64,000 nucleotides of DNA from Paenibacillus lautus NBRC 15380 (GTDB lineage: Bacteria > Bacillota > Bacilli > Paenibacillales > Paenibacillaceae). Location: contig NZ_BIMF01000010.1 of the NCBI RefSeq assembly GCF_004000945.1, positions 124,001 through 188,000 on the forward strand, given 5' to 3'. This document shows, piece by piece, positions 43,519-51,080 of the stretch. A model generated the notes under the pieces. It ran no database searches. It worked only from the letters and a program-made list of their open reading frames with translations, and was not told the DNA's origin. The position numbers and the translations under genes are program-made. Position 1 is the stretch's first letter; each line of letters opens with the position of its first letter.

Positions 43519-44520
43519 ATGACAACGATGCCACAAGACAGCAATATGACGGATCTTTTGATTATCGGTGGCGGACCTGCAGGTATGTTTGCTGCTTTTT
43601 ACGGCGGAATGCGCCAAGCTTCGGTAAAACTTATCGAGAGCATGCCTCAGCTTGGAGGCCAATTGGCTGCGCTGTATCCTGAGAAATATATTTATGACGT
43701 AGCAGGCTTTCCGAAAGTAACCGCTCAAGAGCTTGTGAATAATCTGTCGGCCCAAATGGAGCTCTTTAAAACGGACATTCGTCTTGAAGAGAAAGTACAG
43801 GCTGTCGAAAAACTCGAAGAACGTCATTTTGTCGTAAAAACGAATCTGGGTGAACACCACGCCAAAGCTGTTATCATTACTGCTGGTGTAGGAGCGTTCC
43901 AACCTCGTCGACTGGAGATTGAAGGGGCAGAAGCATACGAAAAGACCAACCTTCATTATTTTGTCAACGATCTCAGCCGCTTTAAGGGCAAGAAGGTTCT
44001 CATCAGCGGCGGCGGCGACTCCGCGGTAGACTGGGCGCTCATGATCGAGCCGATCGCCGAGCAGGTTACACTGGTTCACCGCCGTGACAAATTCCGTGCC
44101 CATGAGCATAGCGTTGAGCAGCTAATGGCATCGAAGGTGAATATCGTTACGCCAACCGAAATCACTGAATTACACGGTGAGGACACGATTACGAAGGTTA
44201 CGCTTTCGCATATTAAGACTAAAGAGACGCAAGAGATTGAAGTGGACGATGTCATCGTCAATTTCGGGTTTGTGTCCTCCCTCGGTCCGATCTCCGAATG
44301 GGGCATCGCCATCGAAAGCAACTCCATTGTGGTGGATTCCCGTATGGAAACAAGTATCCCGGGTATTTTTGCAGCCGGCGATATCACCACCTATCCGGGC
44401 AAGGTCAAACTGATCGCTGTTGGATTTGGTGAAGCACCTACCGCCGTGAACAATGCCAAGGTTTACTTCGATCCTGAAGCCAGATTGGCTCCGGGCCACA
44501 GCAGTAACATGAAATTGTAA
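43519..44520 (+). CDS. yumC: Ferredoxin/flavodoxin NADP+ reductase (YumC)
   Basis: The 333-residue protein belongs to the thioredoxin-reductase-like FNR family: FAD motif LIIGGGPAGMFAAFYGGM, NADPH motif LISGGGDSAVDWAL, and the C-terminal block GIFAAGDITTYPG. The CxxC redox pair of true thioredoxin reductases is absent, as expected of YumC. It reduces ferredoxin or flavodoxin with NADPH. GGAGGTG lies before the ATG. A strong terminator follows. Confidence 0.94.
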   Translation: MTTMPQDSNMTDLLIIGGGPAGMFAAFYGGMRQASVKLIESMPQLGGQLAALYPEKYIYDVAGFPKVTAQELVNNLSAQMELFKTDIRLEEKVQAVEKLEERHFVVKTNLGEHHAKAVIITAGVGAFQPRRLEIEGAEAYEKTNLHYFVNDLSRFKGKKVLISGGGDSAVDWALMIEPIAEQVTLVHRRDKFRAHEHSVEQLMASKVNIVTPTEITELHGEDTITKVTLSHIKTKETQEIEVDDVIVNFGFVSSLGPISEWGIAIESNSIVVDSRMETSIPGIFAAGDITTYPGKVKLIAVGFGEAPTAVNNAKVYFDPEARLAPGHSSNMKL

Positions 44521-44565
44521 GGACATTTAGGATTTTAACTTCATATACATCTATATTCATAGAAA

Positions 44566-44622
44566 AAAAGGTATCTTCATTCCGAGGGGGTTGCGCCGCC
44601 CCGGAATCGAAGATACCTTTTC
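44566..44622 (+). terminator. Terminator after yumC
   Basis: AAAAGGTATCTTC pairs with GAAGATACCTTTT with a long loop, followed by TCTATTC. Confidence 0.85.
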
Positions 44623-44716
44623 TATTCTTCAAACCATATGTAGAACTTGGTTAAAAGCTCCCACATTATATACGTATCATGTCGTAATTTATCTATTCTA
44701 TATACGAAAAATCTGA

Positions 44717-44860
44717 TTAATGCAGGATGCTGCCGGAATCGGTGTCCAAGTTCCGTTTATGAATTTCGGCTAGCAGTAGAGTGATGAACTCTCGCTCCAA
44801 CTTCAACTCAACAGCCATATGATAGGAATCGAGAAGCATCTCATCCGTCAACATAGCCAT
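44717..44860 (-). CDS. sda: Sda, sporulation histidine kinase inhibitor
   Basis: I translated this frame by hand. The 47-residue protein MAMLTDEMLLDSYHMAVELK continues to REFITLLLAEIHKRNL and aligns with B. subtilis Sda ([20 protein letters not shown] then DFIELIENEIKRRSL). It should fold as a helical hairpin that blocks KinA autophosphorylation and delays sporulation when replication is perturbed. The start may be ATG 44860 or 44854. A promoter and a cluster of DnaA boxes lie directly upstream, the arrangement known for sda. Confidence 0.9.
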   Translation of the reverse strand: MAMLTDEMLLDSYHMAVELKLEREFITLLLAEIHKRNLDTDSGSILH

Positions 44861-44895
44861 CCCTCTCACACCCCTTCCTCAAATTTCCTGAGTCT

Positions 44896-44924
44896 ATCAT
44901 ATCAGACATGCTAAAACGGAACAA
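44896..44924 (-). promoter_or_regulatory. Sigma-A promoter of sda
   Basis: On the reverse strand TTGTTC (44919-44924), a 17-bp spacer and TATGAT (44896-44901). A perfect DnaA box lies 8 bases upstream of the -35. Confidence 0.65.
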
Positions 44925-44932
44925 CTGTTCGC

Positions 44933-45032
44933 TTATCCACAACCTCTTGTGGAAATCCTGTGTATAATTTGTTGGTAAGTGTAAAAAACAGGGTCATATC
45001 AAAGTGGATTATGGGGATAAATGTTATACACA
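44933..45032. promoter_or_regulatory. Cluster of DnaA boxes upstream of sda
   Basis: TTATCCACA at 44933-44941 is a perfect box. TTATACACA occurs at 45024-45032 on + and as TGTGTATAA at 44959-44967 on minus. TGGGGATAA at 45012-45020 is one mismatch from the reverse box, and TGTGGAAAT at 44949-44957 is weaker. DnaA control of sda is established in B. subtilis, so this cluster fits that regulation. Confidence 0.8.
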
Positions 45033-45158
45033 GGATATGGGGAAAATCTACTATAAAAAAAATTGATCAATTATAATATCGGTAGATTGTGGTTATTTTT
45101 TTATTACCCTATTAAAAAATCATATAAACGATTTCATTTGGGATTATTAAACAAAAAT

Positions 45159-45821
45159 TCAGCCTGGTCTTGTATTAACCTCCAAAATCCAAATCTTGCC
45201 CTCGTTGTCTAATCCGTAATCAAATCCCAATTCCCCGATCCCTGGAAAATGGGATTCCAGTATCGCTATGCACAGTCTGGTTACGTGGCGCATTTCATTG
45301 CGCTTTTCCCTTGCATTAATATGGGGCAGTGACAGCCGGAGTGCAGGACCACAACGAAGCAGCGTCCCCCCTTTACAAATATTCGTCACGAAAAGCCCTG
45401 GGCTCGCGAGCCGCCCAAGCATGGCCCGGAATACCCATCTCCCTCGATCCTTGACTACCTTTACACGGTAATCCAGCGGACGTCCCTGAATTTTAGCCAA
45501 ATGAATCCCCTGCTGTATCATATAGCGCCGTCTCAGTCTCATTCTGCTCAATACGTATAACAGGGAATTCAATGTATCTACATGAACAGTACGCCTCTTA
45601 TGGGTTACCAAGTATCCCGTTCCGTCCTTCTGTATTCGGATGACTCCGTTACCACCGGTTCCTACAATCGGCTTGACCACGACCGTTTCGTGTTCGGCCA
45701 GCATTGAGACCAGGGTATCCCCTCCATACGGCTGGGTAGCCGGAATGTAGGGAGCAACCTGCGGATCGGTCAGCAGCGCTTCCGTCTTCAGCCACTTGCT
45801 GGCCAGTTGTCTTCCCGCCAT
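45159..45821 (-). CDS. YheC/YheD-type ATP-grasp protein
   Basis: The 220-residue protein has ATP-grasp blocks VVVKPIVGTGGNGVIRI, RPLDYRVKVVKDRGRWVFRA and a C-terminal GFDYGLDNEGKIWILEVNTR. Proteins of this kind (YheC/YheD, spore-associated ATP-grasp) ligate an unknown carboxylate and amine during spore formation. It is shorter than typical YheC/D (about 360-450 residues), having only the core. AAAGGAGG precedes the start. Confidence 0.82.
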   Translation of the reverse strand: MAGRQLASKWLKTEALLTDPQVAPYIPATQPYGGDTLVSMLAEHETVVVKPIVGTGGNGVIRIQKDGTGYLVTHKRRTVHVDTLNSLLYVLSRMRLRRRYMIQQGIHLAKIQGRPLDYRVKVVKDRGRWVFRAMLGRLASPGLFVTNICKGGTLLRCGPALRLSLPHINAREKRNEMRHVTRLCIAILESHFPGIGELGFDYGLDNEGKIWILEVNTRPG

Positions 45822-46042
45822 GCTGCTTTCGCCTCCTTTTATTCATGACATACGTTATCCTATTCCCCTATCCGCACTTTGTCTTGGATGATTGTCCGTG
45901 ACGGTATGCCTAATAATTGGGGTTCTTGCGGCCTCACGGCAGCCTCCCTTTGCAAATGATGGGATCTATCGTATAGTAAGAACAGAGCTTTGTCCGTAAT
46001 AAAACCATCACCATGGATACCTATAAAGGAGGCTTTGTCACC

Positions 46043-46252
46043 TTGGCAGCATTGTTTGAAATATTGTACTGGATTGCCATTGTCGGCATGTCGGTTGCCC
46101 TAGCAGCCATCACCGTTCTTATCTTTGTCATGGGCTTCAAGTTCATCAAGGATAAGCGCAGAGGGCTCGGAGCGGGCTGCATCGTATTTTCGCTTGTGGC
46201 CGCCGGCATGATTGTGCTGATGCTGAACGATACCTTCTTCTTTCCGGTTTGA
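46043..46252 (+). CDS. Small membrane protein, two helices
   Basis: About 69 residues, MAALFEILYWIAIVGMSVAL plus a second helix GAGCIVFSLVAAGMIVLML and a lysine/arginine loop. TTG 46043 is chosen because AGGAGG lies 10 bases upstream. The longer frame from ATG 46013 runs through this site. No family recognised. A strong terminator follows. Confidence 0.65.
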   Translation: MAALFEILYWIAIVGMSVALAAITVLIFVMGFKFIKDKRRGLGAGCIVFSLVAAGMIVLMLNDTFFFPV

Positions 46253-46265
46253 ACGGATAGGTAGA

Positions 46266-46320
46266 ACCCCAAAAAAGCAGCCTCCCCTTTACACGGAGTT
46301 GGCTGCTTTTTTGGGGTTCT
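46266..46320. terminator. Long-stem terminator
   Basis: ACCCCAAAAAAGCAGCC pairs with GGCTGCTTTTTTGGGGT, 17 bp arms with an 18-base loop. Confidence 0.85.
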
Positions 46321-46346
46321 TGGGAAAGGAAGCCTAACCATCGTGT

Positions 46347-46628
46347 TTATTTATTGGATGGTTCTCTAATTTTTATTTTATTGACCGTGATTTTCTCGGG
46401 GTCATATTGGTCTCCTTCTGCTTTACTCTCAACTTCTGCGAAGACCACATCACCGACATGATAAGTTTCAGCATTTTTTACCGGTAACCAAAAGCCATCT
46501 ACATAAATACATGCTTCCTTTAGATTTATCTCTTCAACGGTCCCTTCAATATGGAAGAGATTCTTCTCTCCCGCGCATCCTACTAATACCAAGAATATGA
46601 GTAACCGTGCGATCACCTTATTTCTCAT
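46347..46628 (-). CDS. Small lipoprotein of unknown function
   Basis: The 93-residue protein begins MRNKVIARLLIFLVLVGCAG, a signal peptide with lipobox LVGC, so Cys17 should be lipidated. The mature part is a compact acidic domain (IEGTVEEINLKEACIYVDGF). The longer frame from 46703 has no signal context. A+T-rich, in an accessory patch. Function unknown. Confidence 0.7.
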   Translation of the reverse strand: MRNKVIARLLIFLVLVGCAGEKNLFHIEGTVEEINLKEACIYVDGFWLPVKNAETYHVGDVVFAEVESKAEGDQYDPEKITVNKIKIREPSNK

Positions 46629-46910
46629 GAGCAGGATTCCCTGTTTTTCATGCGATGTTTCGGTCAAAGAGAAAATTGTGCTTTGAAGTGTTGATTCATT
46701 CATACAACGAGGGGAAACCTAATAATCATAAGTCGATATAATCACACGAACTAAGGATCGGATCAGAAATACAGGACACGTATTTCTTTGCCGAAGCAAA
46801 GGTATAGTGTACAATAGTGAAAATTAAAAATCATAAATTTATACTGACCTGTAAAAACATATCAATTAGAATGGAAGAAGGTTCCTTTACCTCAAGAGAG
46901 GAGGAAGATA

Positions 46911-47243
46911 ATGTTTATTGATAAGTTGCTAGGAGTTTTCGGAGGATTGTGTAGCGTTGTGATTTATATTATCGTTTGTTTTTTCAACCCTACCGAAATG
47001 TTGAATTGGGGTACTATTACGATCTTACTCTTTATGTTATTTATCCCTGGTTGTTTGGCAGTTTTTTCGGCCATAGTACGTAGAAGAGGACTCATGCTAA
47101 TTTCTATAGTTTGGTTGTTACCGGTAGTTCTTTATTTCTCTGGGGGAAATGGAGTATATAGATATACATGGATTATAATCGTCTTGTTATCTGTTAGCTT
47201 CATCTTAATGAACTTTAAGAAACCGACTACCCATAGTAGGTAG
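46911..47243 (+). CDS. Small polytopic membrane protein, unknown
   Basis: A 110-residue protein with three to four helices (SVVIYIIVCFFNP, ITILLFMLFIPGCLAVFSAI, IIIVLLSVSFILMNF). GAGAGGAGG lies before the ATG. It lies in an AT-rich patch unlike the flanks and is followed by an ACCGACTACC/GGTAGTCGGT hairpin overlapping the stop. No family recognised. Confidence 0.65.
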   Translation: MFIDKLLGVFGGLCSVVIYIIVCFFNPTEMLNWGTITILLFMLFIPGCLAVFSAIVRRRGLMLISIVWLLPVVLYFSGGNGVYRYTWIIIVLLSVSFILMNFKKPTTHSR

Positions 47244-47257
47244 TCGGTCAATTTCAC

Positions 47258-47647
47258 TTAATATATTTCGATTGTACTCCACAACAATAGTTCGCCTTCA
47301 CCAGTTATGTCCTGAATCGCATCATAGTCAAACCCAGCATTGTTTTCTCCCCAAACATAGACATTATGAGTAACCCATGTTCCTTTATTATGGTCACCAA
47401 AATCATAATTATGAAAACTCCCATACGCTGCTTGTCCTACTGCAGTGCCATCTTGCCTATCATTTCTCCATGATTGTTCAAGATCAACATACCAATTAGT
47501 TTCGAGTGGAGTATTTTTAACAGCCCAAGTTGCAGATCCGCCAGTACTATACGCAGGATAACCATTCTGTGAATACCAGTATAGCAGAGCTTTTGTATAG
47601 ACAATATCCCAATTCGCGGGATCTTTTGTTAACAGCGCCAGTATCCG
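47258..47647 (-). pseudogene. Remnant of a larger protein gene, start lost
   Basis: An open frame of 129 codons ends at TAA 47260-47258. It contains no ATG, GTG or TTG start in its first 100 codons and is closed upstream by TAG (47650-47648). It reads DPANWDIVYTKALLYWYSQN, then NTPLETNWYVDLEQSWRND and DFGDHNKGTWVTHNVYVWGE, a Trp/Tyr/Asn-rich, beta-like sequence such as a secreted protein's C-terminus. I do not recognise the family. The A+T-rich composition and missing 5' part suggest decay. Confidence 0.6.
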
Positions 47648-47731
47648 CTAAATCGCATATTTCCTCTATAGCAAATATTACCTAGTTCTGATAGACTATC
47701 TTTGTCATATTATCACATAATTGGGGGAATC

Positions 47732-48705
47732 ATGTTGAAGAAGCCGGTTTATAAAAAATGGTGGTTTTGGGTGATTATAGCCGTTATTGTAATGGGTGCG
47801 TTAGGCAGTTCGATGGATGAGTCTGAAGAAAAGACTAACCCAGTAGTAAAAAATGAGACTGCTTCAGAGAAAAAAACTGTTGACGCATCGATAATAACCA
47901 AGAAAAGAAGGATATTGCAGAGCCTACCGATGAAGAATGGCAGGCAAGTTATAAAGATATACTACTAAGTGAAGCAAGGACTTATATTGAACTTACCGTA
48001 AAAGGTACAATGTCCAAGGAAAGACTTGAATCAGCTAACGGAGTTCTTAAACAGCAAGCAGAAAAAATAACTGGACCAGATAAAGAAAAATTCAATGAAT
48101 TGGTTACGGCTGTTGAAAGGGAAAACCTCAAAGAAGCAAAAAGACTTTACATATCACTTGGCGGTGAAGATTTCGAGGAGCTGAAAAAGGTACCTGCACC
48201 TAAAAAGACCGAATCCAAAGAGAAAGCTGAGCAAAGCTCAAAACGAGGCGATATTGGAATGGATGTTGAAGGTTTCCGTAAAGCGTTTAATTCTACAGCC
48301 AAGAATCTAAACTTGATAGACATGACACTTGGAAAATTGAAGGTTCAAGATGGCGCGGTACAAGATGTCTTTACTTATAAAATTAGCGACTATGTTTACC
48401 TTCAAGGGAGTATTAATAAATCAGATGGAAGTGTGCGGGAAGTGACGATGGTAGGTGCTGGGGATGGGACTGCCCAGTCAGGCACAGATATATTGGTAAC
48501 CATTGGATTGTTGATCGCTTCTACTAACCCAGATTTAACAACAGAGGAGCGCGCTGGGGTGCTTCAAGATCTCGGTTTGCTCTCGGAAGGCGTTGACATT
48601 TCACAAATCAACCAGTCGACTAAAAGAAATGGTATCAAATATACAATTAAGGGATCAAAAGAATTAGGAGTTTGGTTCATAGCCTCAGATGCTAATGAGA
48701 AGTAA
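47732..48705 (+). pseudogene. Frameshifted membrane-anchored protein
   Basis: Two adjacent frames read as one protein. The first (MLKKPVYKKWWFWVIIAVIV, one helix, then an acidic stretch) runs from 47732. The second joins it after about 47884 and continues DNNQEKKDIAEPTDEEWQAS, then SKERLESANGVLKQ, to the stop at 48705. The two frames differ by one base (loss of one or gain of two between 47884 and 47960). The full product would be about 323 residues with an N-terminal anchor and a charged extracellular domain. It may be a broken gene, a sequencing error, or programmed frameshifting. I cannot tell. Confidence 0.65.
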
Positions 48706-48712
48706 AAATCAT

Positions 48713-48748
48713 ACCCTACTAGGAACGTGCTAGTGGGGTCTTCGTTTA
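48713..48748 (+). terminator. Terminator after the frameshifted gene
   Basis: CCCTACTAG pairs with CTAGTGGGG and is followed by TCTTCGTTTATT. It overlaps the stop of the small reverse-strand frame. Confidence 0.7.
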
Positions 48749-48846
48749 TTGTAACCCTCAAACGCTAACCGCCCGTAGTGTTTGGCGTAATCGGTCAGCG
48801 TCCGGGCTCCGTTTGGTACACGTCTCTCGCGTTTCTTTAATGACAT
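48730..48846 (-). CDS. Possible 38-residue basic protein behind a GGAGG-containing hairpin
   Basis: The frame encodes MSLKKRERRVPNGARTLTDY followed by AKHYGRLAFEGYNKRRPH. The GGAGG 9 bases upstream lies in the 3' arm of a hairpin (48854-48887), followed by seven T residues. It may be a real small gene with translation controlled by the hairpin, or a decayed fragment. The 3' end overlaps the terminator of the frameshifted gene. No homolog recognised. Confidence 0.35.
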   Translation of the reverse strand: MSLKKRERRVPNGARTLTDYAKHYGRLAFEGYNKRRPH

Positions 48847-48887
48847 AAAAAAAGACCTCCATAGCGTAAATCTACGCAATAGAGGTC
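48847..48887 (-). terminator. Hairpin with T tract downstream of the HesB gene
   Basis: GACCTC/GAGGTC and GCGTA/TACGC form a stepped stem, with TTTTTTT following on the reverse strand. It probably ends the transcript of the 49059-49418 gene. Its 3' arm also holds the ribosome site of the 48730-48846 frame. Confidence 0.75.
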
Positions 48888-49058
48888 GTGATCCACAATC
48901 CACAAACACCATTTTTAGGATTGTTAATGTACAAGATTCGGGATTGATAACGTTCAATTTTGACCCGTTATCCGCAATTCCAAACGTCCGTTCGCGCATT
49001 GGCTTCCGTGACGGCTTCCGTTCAGATCAACGGATTAAAAACCGCGTGGTTACGCCAA

Positions 49059-49418
49059 TTAGCAAGGCTCTTCGTTCGGTTTGCCCGCATCCGTTGCCGT
49101 ACGGAATGACGAACCGCAGCCGCAAGTTACGGTCGCGTTCGGATTGTGGATGGTGAAGCCGCCGGTCATGCCGGATTCCTCAAAATCGATTTCCAGGCCG
49201 TTCAGGTATTTCAGATCGTCCTTCTCGACAACGACCTTCATATCCTGCAGATCCATATATACGTCAGCTTCCGTTTCATTATCGTCAAAGCCCATTGCAT
49301 ATGAAAAACCACTGCAACCGCCGGCAGTGACACCCAGTCGAAGGAACATATTGGGCGTTTCCTGTTCAGCAAGCATTTCTTTTAAACGTTCTGCAGCTGA
49401 GTCGCTGATTGTAATCAT
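49059..49418 (-). CDS. Iron-sulfur cluster carrier, HesB/IscA type (YutM/ErpA)
   Basis: The 119-residue A-type carrier has three conserved cysteines in GGCSGFSY and CGCGSSFR. Such carriers bind and transfer Fe-S clusters. AAAAGGAGGGTGACC precedes the start. The order HesB, MqnE, YutJ, YuzB, YutI resembles the yutM-yuzB-yutI area of B. subtilis. Confidence 0.92.
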   Translation of the reverse strand: MITISDSAAERLKEMLAEQETPNMFLRLGVTAGGCSGFSYAMGFDDNETEADVYMDLQDMKVVVEKDDLKYLNGLEIDFEESGMTGGFTIHNPNATVTCGCGSSFRTATDAGKPNEEPC

Positions 49419-49536
49419 AGGTCACCCTCCTTTTCGTTCACTCTTTAAGTATACTCCTCTTCGCGAATTCGCTCAAGGTTGTTATGATGGCTTTTGATAT
49501 GTAATCAATAACCTATTTTCAATTCCTCTATTTGTG

Positions 49537-49565
49537 TTGCTACCCTGAAGGGTCAGGTTTATAAT
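49537..49565 (+). promoter_or_regulatory. Candidate promoter of mqnE
   Basis: TTGCTA (49537-49542), a 17-bp spacer and TATAAT (49560-49565). Transcription here would leave a leader of about 245 bases. Confidence 0.6.
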
Positions 49566-49633
49566 AGGGAAGGAACATGGGCGGCAACTGTTGGATAATT
49601 GTCACATACCCCGGTTAAAAAGCGGCAAAGGTT

Positions 49634-49801
49634 ATGGCTGGTCCACAGTTGTATATTTTTTCACAAACTTATTTAATTATTCAGCCCATTATTGAAGTTT
49701 GTGTTTGTTGTTATACCACTATAAACGGACCGTTCCCTTACGGGAGTGATTCACTTTATGATCGCTTTTTCTGCTGGATCTTCTATGCAGGTCAAGTGTG
49801 A
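49634..49801 (+). CDS. Possible 55-residue upstream reading frame in the mqnE leader
   Basis: A continuous frame from ATG 49634 encodes MAGPQLYIFSQTYLIIQPII and a Cys-rich tail (VCVCCYT). It ends two bases before the AGGAGG of mqnE. The ribosome site is weak, so it may be chance. If translated, it could be coupled to mqnE. No recognised family. Confidence 0.2.
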   Translation: MAGPQLYIFSQTYLIIQPIIEVCVCCYTTINGPFPYGSDSLYDRFFCWIFYAGQV

Positions 49802-49816
49802 ACAGGAGGATTGAAC

Positions 49817-50923
49817 ATGTCCACAATTGTGACACCATTTACCGATCAGAGAATGGCCGAGATCGTTGCGAAAGTCCAAAGCGGCGAACGCCTGAATCTT
49901 GAAGACGGTGTGTATTTGTATCAAACCGATGACCTGCTGACCCTCGGGCAGCTGGCTAATGAAGCCAATTTGCGCAAGAACGGGAAAAAAGTTTACTTCA
50001 TTGAGAACATGAGTCTCTATTTCACGAATGTATGCGAATCCCACTGCGCTTTTTGCAATTTCCGGAAAGATCAAGGTGAGGAAGGCTCCTATACCCTGTC
50101 CGGCGCTGAGATGATCGAGTATGTCGAACAGCATATTCATCCCGGCATTCGTGAATTTCACATCGTTGGCGGACATAATAACCATGTGCCGTTCCAGTAC
50201 TATGTAGATTCCCTGAAGGCATTGAGCGAGCGATTCCCGGAAGTAACTCTGAAAGCCTATACTGCGGCGGAGATTGAATTCTTCACTCGGATTAGCGGCC
50301 TTAGCACAAAGGAAGTACTCCAAGAACTGCAAAAAGCAGGTCTCCAATCCTTAACAGGCGGCGGCGCCGAAATTCTGTCTGACCAATATCGTCAGAAGAT
50401 GAAGGTGGACAAAGCCAACGTGGATCAATACCTCGACGTTCACCGTACCGCACATAAGCTTGGTATGAAGACGCACACCACCATGCTGTACGGATCGATC
50501 GAAAGCCATGAGGACCGGATCCGCCATATGCTGCAAATTCGGGAACTTCAGGATGAAACCAATGGATTCATGGTATTCATTCCGCTGTCCATGCAGCCGA
50601 AGAATAAGAATGCAGGCATCATGCGCCGCAACTCGGCCTACGAAGATTTGAAAACCATTGCCATCAGCCGTCTGATGCTCGATAATATCGACCACATCAA
50701 AGCGTACTTCATTAATATCGGGCCGCAATTGACTCAAGTTGCTCTCAGCTTCGGCGCTTCCGACGTCCATGGTACGATCCTGAAAGAACGTATCAGCCAT
50801 GCTGCAGGAGCTTTAACACCGGAAGGGCTGACACGCAAAGAGCTCGTCTGGCTCATTCAAGGCGCAGGCCGGATTCCGGTTGAACGCGATACCTTCTACA
50901 ACGAGATCAAGGTTTACGAATAA
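49817..50923 (+). CDS. mqnE: Aminofutalosine synthase (radical SAM)
   Basis: The 368-residue enzyme has the radical SAM cluster motif CESHCAFC (C-x3-C-x2-C) near residue 70. The downstream features (GGGAEILSDQYRQKM and MLYGSIESHEDRIRHM) fit MqnE. It adds the carboxyvinyl chorismate derivative to SAM-derived adenosine, making aminofutalosine in the futalosine menaquinone route. Other mqn genes are not in the window. AGGAGG is 7 bases before ATG 49817. Confidence 0.92.
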   Translation: MSTIVTPFTDQRMAEIVAKVQSGERLNLEDGVYLYQTDDLLTLGQLANEANLRKNGKKVYFIENMSLYFTNVCESHCAFCNFRKDQGEEGSYTLSGAEMIEYVEQHIHPGIREFHIVGGHNNHVPFQYYVDSLKALSERFPEVTLKAYTAAEIEFFTRISGLSTKEVLQELQKAGLQSLTGGGAEILSDQYRQKMKVDKANVDQYLDVHRTAHKLGMKTHTTMLYGSIESHEDRIRHMLQIRELQDETNGFMVFIPLSMQPKNKNAGIMRRNSAYEDLKTIAISRLMLDNIDHIKAYFINIGPQLTQVALSFGASDVHGTILKERISHAAGALTPEGLTRKELVWLIQGAGRIPVERDTFYNEIKVYE

Positions 50924-51010
50924 GTCTTATCAGCAGGGATTTAAGCAAACGAGAGACGTTCCAAAAAACGGAAAACAGGTTAAAGAGATAATATAGCGTG
51001 GGTAACCTAA

Positions 51011-51034
51011 GCCGCTTCCAGCGGCGTTTTTCTT
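51011..51034 (+). terminator. Terminator after mqnE
   Basis: GCCGCT TCC AGCGGC with GTTTTTC following. Confidence 0.8.
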
Positions 51035-51080
51035 GCGAATCGGCGCTCACCTTCTTATCTCTTGAGAAAGGAAGAAATTT

